Shown one piece after another: positions 56,671-64,000 of a stretch of 64,000 bases of DNA. Position numbers and translations under genes: made by a program. A model generated the notes under the pieces. That model had not been told where the DNA came from. It ran no database searches and saw nothing but the letters and a program-made list of their open reading frames with translations. The stretch spans positions 1 to 64,000 of the forward strand of contig JAAAIG010000069.1 in assembly GCA_015852425.1 (NCBI GenBank), read 5' to 3'. Origin of the DNA: Gryganskiella cystojenkinii. Its lineage: Eukaryota > Mortierellomycota > Mortierellomycetes > Mortierellales > Mortierellaceae. Each line of letters starts with the position of its first letter. Position 1 is the stretch's first letter.

Positions 56671-59600
56671 TTACTCCCAATCATCACCCCAGCCATCGTC
56701 CTCGACAGCGACCTCTTTGGGTGCCAGCGAGGGTATTGTCTCAGCTGTTACAGGTGGTGCGGGCGTGGGGTTTGGCGCAAAAGTCGAAGGGACAGTCGTC
56801 GCTTTGTTGAGTCCGTTTATGCTACCGGAACTGGACACCGTCCTCAACATTGGCGATACCACACGTTTGGGGGTCGAAGATGGACTTGACCTCCCACTAG
56901 TGCTTCCTGCAGTTGTCGATGGCATCGTTGTGGTTGTGGTTGTAGTTGTCGAAATTGTTGTTTTTGATGAAAGGCTCGTCGTTTTCATAGCACTCTTGTG
57001 ACCGAGGGTTGGACTGCCGGAGAGTGGCTTTGAGGGCGTCGTTGTACTGGACAAGGTCGCCGAGGAAGAAATCGATGAAGCAACAGAGACTGTCGATCCA
57101 GAGAGGCCACCGTGGCTGTGACCATTGCCGACAGTCCCGTTGCCAACATAGGTCGGTGCCTTGTACGTCACCTCCAGATCCTTAAACAGCTCGTCTTCGA
57201 CAGGGTGAGTCCGTTTGTCGTGTTCGCCCAAATCAAGATCCGCGTCCACATCCCAGTCATCCTTGTCTTCTGAGGAATCCTCTGGAACCTGAAGCATACT
57301 CTTCTTGGAGGCTGGTCTCGAGGTCGGCGCTGATGATGACGATGACGACAACGGCACGGGTGTTGCTGTTTGAGGAGCTACTACTGGCATGACCCTGACG
57401 ACCGTGGGTTTAATATCAGTGGTCGATGCCTGCCGTTGGAGTTGCTTCTCTGCAAGCTGAAGACGTCTCGCTTCCCGCTTTGCCTGCATCTCCTGCTGCT
57501 TTTGGTCACGTTTTTGCTTAAGTTGCTCCTGCTTCTCTGCCTGTGCTTGCTCGCGTTGCCGTTTCGTTTCCTCGTCTTCCACTGGCTCAACAGCGAGTGA
57601 CGATGGAGATCGGTTTGATGGGGCTACGAATCGAAGTGAGGGGTCCGAGATTAGAATACAATTGAGTGAGATAATCACGTCGACAATCATTCAGAACTTA
57701 CAATTAAGCGTGGTTAAATCATCTGCCTCCCAGTCATCACCGTCATCGCCGTTCGCTGAGTCCCATCCAAAGGTTGCGGATCCCACCGAACCAATTGACC
57801 TCGTCGTAGGAATGCCATGTGCAACAGAAGCAGCAGCCTGGCCCTTCCGTGTGCCAACAGTCTCTACAGGGAGCTGCCGCATTTTCATCTCTTCTTTGGC
57901 TGCCTCCAGCGCCTTCAAAAGCTCCAGTTCAGCGGCCTTGGCGTCTTCCTCTACATCTTGATCAGGCACAACGGCAGAGTCATCAGTATGGCCGTTCGTA
58001 GCCTCGAGAGCAGACCCCATATCGGAGATGGACTCTGCGCGCTGGCGTCCTTCAGCTGTAGCCTTTTTCTTTCCGTTGAGCACATGTGGAGCAAAACTGT
58101 CTCTGCTCGAGGTATCCAGTGAGAAAGATCCCGTACGTGTCAAAGATGGTGTGGTCAGTGAAGGTGTCTTGAGCGACCCTTGATCCGATATCATGAAAGA
58201 GTCCTGAGAGACCATGGAAGAGCGTCTGCTAGATAACAGGTCCGAGTTGGACTGACTGGCCTTCGAGTCCAATCCTCGGGCAGATAAGGTCGACAAGCTC
58301 CTGTCGCTGGCAAAGTTAGACCGTGAAAAGATGGGTCGACGAGCGGGCAAAAGAGTCTGTTGCTTCTCACAATATTGTCGGATACGCGTAACATGAACAG
58401 CGTGAGCAGTCGATGGAGAAGAGATTGGGGTCGAAGCAGACGAGGGTCCTGTTTCCTGAACACCGTTAGCTTCATGCTGATCTGCCGGTAACTCCTGTTG
58501 CGATACGAGTCCGATGGTAAGGTGCGCCACAGTTGAAATAGCACTCGCGGCAGCCTCACGCACCAGAGTATCCTCGTCAAGCAAAAACTGGGGCAAAAAC
58601 TTGAGGAGTCCACTGATGCAAAAGAGTCCGTTCGTGCAGTGCTTTGTAAACGACTTTGAGATCAGGTCCACTCGCTCCTGAACAGGGCACAGCTTGAGCA
58701 CCGAGACCAGGGTCAACGTAAGCGTAGCACTAATATCCTTGACAGCGCCGTGTGTTTGCAAACCCAACGAGTAGATCGAACTCCACATGCTCAAGACGAC
58801 TTCGATCAGTTGTGCTTTTGCCTCTGGAGTGCTGTCTTCCGAGATCCAAAAGACCATGATCTGAGGAATCAAAGTCTGTTCGTAAAGCGACTTTACAGAG
58901 AATTTGAGCTTGGTCAAGTCTGGCTCAAGTGTCGTGACAAGGAGGGCATAGGGAATCGCCGTTGCCAGTCCAGAGAGAGACGCCAAATAGATTTTTGGGT
59001 CAGCATCTTGAAGTCCTGCCAGAATCTACGATGATTGCGACATAGGATATATTAGTTTTCACCCGCTTGGCAAAATAACGACCTCCGCTCTCAATTCTTT
59101 CGCAATTGATCGTTACCTCTGGAAGAATAATTTGGCCCAGAACTTCGGAACCGCCTTCGCCAAGAACAACGGCCTTGAGATACACCTCAAAGAGACGGAA
59201 AATGGTCATGCGAATATCCGCTTGTCGATAAGTCCAGAGTTTGATCATAAACGGATGGACCTGTAATCTGTAGAGTTCGTCCGATACCAAAGGTTGAGGC
59301 GGTTGTGGCGTAAAGAGCGTCCTGTACAACTTGTCAAATCCCTCTGCAGCGAAAAACTCTTGCGTAAGCAGTTGAGGAAGCACAAATTTCTCCATGATCG
59401 AAGGTGGGAGCATGTGCAACTTTTGCAAGATCGACCTATCAATGGACGGATGATCATTTTGAAGACACATGGATCAGGGACACTGTAATGCGAACTCAGG
59501 AGTCTGCCTGACAGTAACGGGAGCAAATCAACGTGCTACACTGTTTGATCTTCCTTTTTTTACTTACTGGCTCCACTCTGCGTTTTGAGACTTGTCCAGC

Positions 59601-60803
59601 CCTTTGAGTCTGCAATAACGAACCACAGACACCGCGTTGTTCCGTGTAAACAATCCAGACTCAAGAATGACATCACCAGTGGGTCGCTTTCTAGGGTCGT
59701 TATCCAAGATGCGGTCGAGGGGTAGAACATTAGGCTTGATATGCAAGAGTCCATTCTGAATCAAAGACTCGACCAGCTTTCCGTATTGCCAGATATCCAC
59801 AGCATGGGATTGAACCAGGTCGTTTGACATCTATGGAGAAACAAAAAAGATGATGAAGAGTTAGAAAAGAGTCTCGATTCCTGCAGGCCGCAATTATCAA
59901 AAGATCCCTCGGTGTCGTATTATTACTGATGCTTGACCCTGATGCTCTGGAGGGACAAGTTCCTTGGAGAGAATCGAGGTTAACCCGATCTCGTTTGATT
60001 CAGCCACTGTGCCCGTGAATTCCATGCCTCCGAGGACCCATCGACCGTTTGAGACAAAAATAGAGCTCAATTGCACGTTGTTGTGGGACATGTGGCACTG
60101 CGAGTGTAAGAAGTGCAAGGCGACCTATTCACGAAACGAGAAATGTGCAAAAGAACAAAAGACTGTTGTGAGCATTCCGAGATTATTTTTTTTTTTTTTT
60201 TGCTCTTTGGTAGGGGCACACTCGAGCGGCGGCAGGTAGAAAATCTACTACGTGTCCGTCCGTCAGAATGTTCGATCAACATGGGCTTACCATGATATCA
60301 TAAAGACCCAACAGGATCTCATCCTCTGCAATCTCCTCCAGATATTCGACAGTCAAGGGGACAACTCGTTCAGTGATGAGATGAACGCCAGCAGAAGTGG
60401 CTTTGCAGTCGATGAACCGAAGGACCGACGGATGCCGGATCGTCTTTAGTTTCTATTCAATCGACGGGAGCCAAAAGAAGAGGACAGAGTATTTAGCCGA
60501 ACAAACATATAAAAATCCATGATCAAGATTGCTTCTGTGTTCATCGGATTTAGGTTGGAGGAAAGGTCAATTATTTACCTTGATTGCCTTTGGAAGAAAC
60601 TCTTGTTTGTTATCGACAGCAAACTGAGCAGGATCGTAGGTGAAGGCAGAGACGGGTCTCTTGCCAAAGAAGGCATCGCGGAGAGAGTAGAACGATGTCA
60701 CTTGAAGGGTAGCAGCGCCGTGTTGAAAAGTCAGTTTTGACTTTGAGGAGCTTTCGGTCGACGCTGCGCCATTGGCAAGGGCTTTGCTTTCAGCGGCTCC
60801 CAT
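56671..60803 (-). CDS. SCYL/Cex1-type pseudokinase with HEAT repeats, 1147 aa
   Basis: Seven exons on the minus strand: 60579-60803, 60291-60452, 59927-60124, 59568-59830, 59117-59435, 57702-59025 and 56671-57623, all in phase. A protein-kinase-like fold covers about 30-290 (KKLKTIRHPSVLRFIDC, LHFLHSQCHMSHNNVQLSSI, HAVDIWQYGKLVESL). The catalytic-loop HRD is replaced by MSHNN, and the DFG site is replaced by GGM, so it should be inactive. HEAT repeats follow to about 640 (KLHMLPPSIMEKFVLPQLLT, LAGLQDADPKIYLASLSGLA). Then come a Ser-rich region, an E/K/Q coiled coil, and an acidic Trp-containing end GWGDDWE, with a related FGWDSANGDDGDDWE earlier. SCYL1/Cex1 proteins act in COPI traffic and tRNA export. 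The Gly-Trp-acidic tails resemble vesicle-coat binding ends. It is divergent from the Kar9-like gene. Confidence 0.93.
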
Positions 60804-62309
60804 CTGATGCTGTCTTTGAGGATGAGAAAAGAGAGATGTCCCTGGTAAAGATGTGTTTTATCAAACACGGAAGAAAACGATGTTCTCGATTTCACGATGA
60901 CGGCTTAGAGACAGGGGCCGGCCTTCCAGAGCTGCGATGGATGGGATTGTCGAGAGAGGGAAAGGAAGGAGAGACAGAGAGAGAGGGAGGGAGAGAGAGA
61001 AAGAGGCAGGATTCGCTATTCTCACAGAGATGAGAGTGATGTCGACACGACAAGAAAAAAGCAAAGGAATTGAAAAAGGACAGAGATGAAGGAGGAATTT
61101 GACTGAGGATAATAAATCTCGAATAGAAATAAACGTGACTGTCGACTATATGTCGAATAGTTTATTCGATATCTTCATCTAAATGATTCTGAGACACCTT
61201 TTTCCTTGCTCTCGCTCTCGCTCAATCTTTTCCCGCCCAAACCGATCTGCTCAGCAAAAAAAGAAAGAAAAACGTTGGCCATCCTTCCGTGGTGAGCGCT
61301 CAGTCGATATTTCAAAGGCAAGGTTCAACGGAACTGAGTAAAAACCCACTTGTTCTTTATTGCAATTTATTTACTGTTGACGAACGGTCAAAGACAGGGT
61401 GCGTGTGTGTGCGAGCTCGGTTGGTGGGATTTGGTTTGGTGGCACCAATGAAGAACCCCATGGCCAAGTCAGGTCCTCGAAAGAAAAAAAGAAGAGTGCG
61501 ACAACTTTTGACCCTTTTTTTTTTAGTCCTTCTTATCTTTCTTCTTTCAACACTTTACATTTTCTTCTTTTCACTTTTTTTCCTCCTCAGTCTCATTACC
61601 ACCCCTCCGTCCATTCTGGACCGTCTCCATTTCTCACACGCACTTTTGCCTACATTTCTTTTGTCCATCAATACACCCATTACGACTGGCTTTCTTCGTA
61701 AACCATTGACACTCTCGGTCACTCAGGTACACCCAACGGATACAAATCGATCCAGCAATGATAGTCGTCCCCCACCCCCCCTCTCCCCTACTACAGCTCT
61801 CTGCACCACCTTTATGTCCTCTCTTTCTTGGATCCCAACCTGTCAGTGGTACAAATCCCAGAAAACGCGTGTCTTGGCTTGTACGCGTCGTTTGACATGA
61901 CCAGAAAGCGCATAATATCCGTCAAAACGAGGTTTCTCCGTAGTCTCTTTTCTTCTTTCTTCTTCTTCTCGCTCCTGACTTTTTTTTTTCCCACTTTTTT
62001 GCAACAAGGAGAAGCAGCAGCGGCTCTCACTCATCCACTCTCCCACCAGCGTCCAGTCTCCCCTTCCCTCTCTCCTTCTTTCATTTTTTTTCGAGCTTCT
62101 TTTAGAGCAACTACACCCTTCATTCGTGGGGGTGTCATGCAATCAAAGTGTCACCCCGGTTACATGTCAAAATGAAGGTTATCCTGGAACTTCATACTTC
62201 ACCTTACAAAAAAATCTCACTCTCGATCTCTTTACTTTTTTTCATTTCTAGCAGTCAACAACATTTTCTCTTTCCAGAAACTTTCCAAAAAATCTCGTAT
62301 ACTCATAAA
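60804..62309. other. Divergent promoter of the SCYL and Kar9-like genes
   Basis: This is a 1.5-kb region without a supported gene. A purine-rich + strand at 60950-61012 is the mirrored pyrimidine leader of the SCYL gene. Pyrimidine-rich DNA at 61500-62100 leads into the Kar9-like gene. Open frames at 61289-61900 and 61828-62175 are low-complexity translations of that tract. Confidence 0.45.
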
Positions 62310-64000
62310 ATGTCAATACAACCCGTAACAACACAGGACAACGACCAGTCCACGAAAGCATCAAGCTCGTCAGCGCTCTTTGCCTCTTATCACTCACAAC
62401 TCGAAAGTCTGCAACGGCGACCTGTGCCCTATGCAGATATCTATCATGCCTTTTCGACCTCCGAATCCGCTCCCTTGCCAACCTTGAACACACAATACCA
62501 AAAGGCCGCCATTGAGATCAAAGAATGGCTCCAGGCCGCAGAAATGACCGTCTTTGGTCTCGAAATGGATGTGGAACAGGACGGGAACAGCAATCAACGA
62601 GATGTCGGAGAGATTGAGGCCATTCTTAATCGATTTCAACCCAATATTGGCATGCTGTTGGAACTCCGAGACAAGATCATTGAAAGAGTGGTCGCAGTAG
62701 AGTCTCCGGAGGAAGATGACGATGGCGGTGACGGCATGACAACGGTCAGTCGGGAACATGTTGATATCCCTTCCAATCAAATCCAGTCAAGTTGGTCCTC
62801 CCTCATGTCACTGATGGACAAGGTCAAGGATCTCCTTTCAGAGACGCGAATCCGGGGCGAACTCTTGACCCAGATGGAAGAAATTGTCTCGGATATTGAC
62901 GAGATTTGTGCAGAGATCGAGACCATTCAAGTGATACGATCCTCTGCTAAACAGAGTCCTGAATCGGGTGCATCCAGGTCCCTGCAGGCCCCTGCTAGTC
63001 CACCGCTGGATTCTCCTCGGACACCGTCGATCGATGCTACAGTGGCCGCAGCGGCGACGGCGACAGCAACAGTAACAGCAGGATCAACGAGCTCGGATGA
63101 CTTGACGGCCAACAAAGACAAGAACGCGGACATACTGGCGCATGCGGACTCTTGTATTGAGGCTCTGGCGACCCGACTGGAGTTCCTTAAGGTACAGATC
63201 GACATCTCCTCCAGTCTCATTTCAAGTTCCGATCCAATACGGGAACAATACAGTCAGATCCAACGTATGTGGGCGGACATGAAGGCTCGTCGAGACAAGG
63301 TCAGCGACGAGATCAAGGAAGCCCGTTGGCTCACAGTCTTTGACCAAGTCGCAGGTCAGGTCGAGTCCATGATGGAGTCTACGGAGAGGGCAGTGATTCA
63401 CTGCAAGGGTCTTATCGATCAGATCAAGTCCATGGTCAGAGACAAGGTTATCCCCACTGCACCGATCGACCGGGACCACCTCTACACAATCTTCAAGAGC
63501 TTCGAGGCCAAACACAAGTATTATGCACCTGCGGTCAACAAGATGTTGAACATGCTACAGAGCGGAATCGAAAGTAGGATGACCAAGAATACGGACGTGA
63601 TTGCGAAACATGCGGCGATGAAACAAAAATGGGGAAAACTCAAGGACGAGCTGGATCGAGTCGAGCAGGATCTCGAGGGGATCGAGCGACTATTGAATAT
63701 CCTCGATGCCTCTATTCCGTCTCTTGCTCCAACACCTCTTCCTCAACTACCAGAGAAACCCATCTTCGCCATGCGGCGACCTCAGGCTCAGACAGGATGG
63801 AAACCGACAGGGACCCAGCCTCATTTTCAACCACCGTCACCATCGGCACAGCCGCAGCGGGGTCGTCGTCCTGCAGTGGATACGCCAACTCGAGTCAGGG
63901 CACGGTCTCCGGCGACCAATCCTCCATCCACACCTACTATCAGAAGTCGACCTTGGTCACCAGCACCTTCCGTCAGTAGTCTGCCATCCTCGCTCCTCTC
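62310..64000 (+). CDS. Kar9-like karyogamy/spindle-orientation protein, N-terminal 563 aa (runs off window)
   Basis: One open exon runs from ATG 62310 to the right edge without a stop. The N-terminal half is helical and spectrin-like (YADIYHAFS, IEIKEWLQAAEMTVFGLEMD, GMLLELRDKIIERV). An Ala/Thr-rich low-complexity stretch lies about 245-262. The best marks are ARWLTVFDQVAGQVESMMES, then SFEAKHKYYAPAVNKMLNML and AAMKQKWGKLKDELDRVE. These fit the KAR9 domain of fungal proteins that link microtubule plus ends (via EB1/Bim1) to actin cables. The Pro/Ser/Arg-rich part just before the edge includes PTRVRARSPATNPPSTP and may start a basic, SxIP-type microtubule-binding tail. The rest is outside the window. 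Confidence 0.8.
   Translation, partial: MSIQPVTTQDNDQSTKASSSSALFASYHSQLESLQRRPVPYADIYHAFSTSESAPLPTLNTQYQKAAIEIKEWLQAAEMTVFGLEMDVEQDGNSNQRDVGEIEAILNRFQPNIGMLLELRDKIIERVVAVESPEEDDDGGDGMTTVSREHVDIPSNQIQSSWSSLMSLMDKVKDLLSETRIRGELLTQMEEIVSDIDEICAEIETIQVIRSSAKQSPESGASRSLQAPASPPLDSPRTPSIDATVAAAATATATVTAGSTSSDDLTANKDKNADILAHADSCIEALATRLEFLKVQIDISSSLISSSDPIREQYSQIQRMWADMKARRDKVSDEIKEARWLTVFDQVAGQVESMMESTERAVIHCKGLIDQIKSMVRDKVIPTAPIDRDHLYTIFKSFEAKHKYYAPAVNKMLNMLQSGIESRMTKNTDVIAKHAAMKQKWGKLKDELDRVEQDLEGIERLLNILDASIPSLAPTPLPQLPEKPIFAMRRPQAQTGWKPTGTQPHFQPPSPSAQPQRGRRPAVDTPTRVRARSPATNPPSTPTIRSRPWSPAPSVSSLPSSLL

Noticed and set aside
61289..62175. Plus-strand frames rich in Phe, Leu and Ser before the Kar9-like gene
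   Set aside because: Their composition reflects the CT-rich leader; no family features.

Overview
The window is nuclear DNA of a filamentous fungus. Genes are split by short introns (mostly 60-150 nt) with GTAAGT-like donors and TAG/CAG acceptors. Leaders are pyrimidine-rich and proteins carry many polyQ/polyN tracts. The gene set (WD40-like/TRP-like channel, attractin-like Kelch receptor, PMCA-type pump, long Mbp1-like APSES factor, GH5_12-like steryl glucosidase, Kar9-like protein) fits an early-diverging Mucoromycota lineage, most likely Mortierellomycotina. That placement is inferred from gene content, not from a marker gene. I rebuilt 19 protein genes by joining exons in frame; donor, acceptor and phase agree at every junction listed. 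No tRNA, rRNA, CRISPR array or intact transposon was seen.

Left part (1-19.6 kb): a 5' fragment of a STELLO/DUF288-like glycosyltransferase (-), a 47-aa IF1-like mini-protein (-), an endophilin-like BAR-SH3 protein (+), a 1652-aa Mbp1/Swi4-type transcription factor (+), a 12-TM MFS transporter (-) and a GH5_12-like glycosidase ending in a CaaX box (+).

Middle (20-41 kb): three large membrane-protein genes lie head-to-tail on +: a 1682-aa propeller/TRP-like channel, a 1378-aa plasma-membrane-type Ca2+-ATPase with an apparent C-terminal calmodulin-binding helix, and a 1695-aa CUB-EGF-Kelch-PSI transmembrane receptor. A small four-TM protein (-) follows. A Ca2+-permeable-type channel next to a Ca2+ pump is suggestive, but co-function is inference only.

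Right part (41-64 kb): a mitochondrial m-AAA protease subunit (-) diverges from a triple-KH RNA-binding protein (+). Then come a KEOPS Pcc1 subunit whose 5' end I could not resolve, an unrecognised signal-peptide/single-TM protein, an SLC35C2-like transporter (-), an SVIP-like acylated mini-protein, a mitochondrial TPR protein resembling Mgr3, a SCYL/Cex1 pseudokinase (-), and the N-terminal part of a Kar9-like protein running off the right edge. An Mgr3-like protein and an m-AAA subunit both belong to inner-membrane quality control but are 9 kb apart.

Limits: start codons are least certain for the channel gene and Pcc1. UTRs and promoters are only inferred. Family names rest on motif recognition by eye, without a search.
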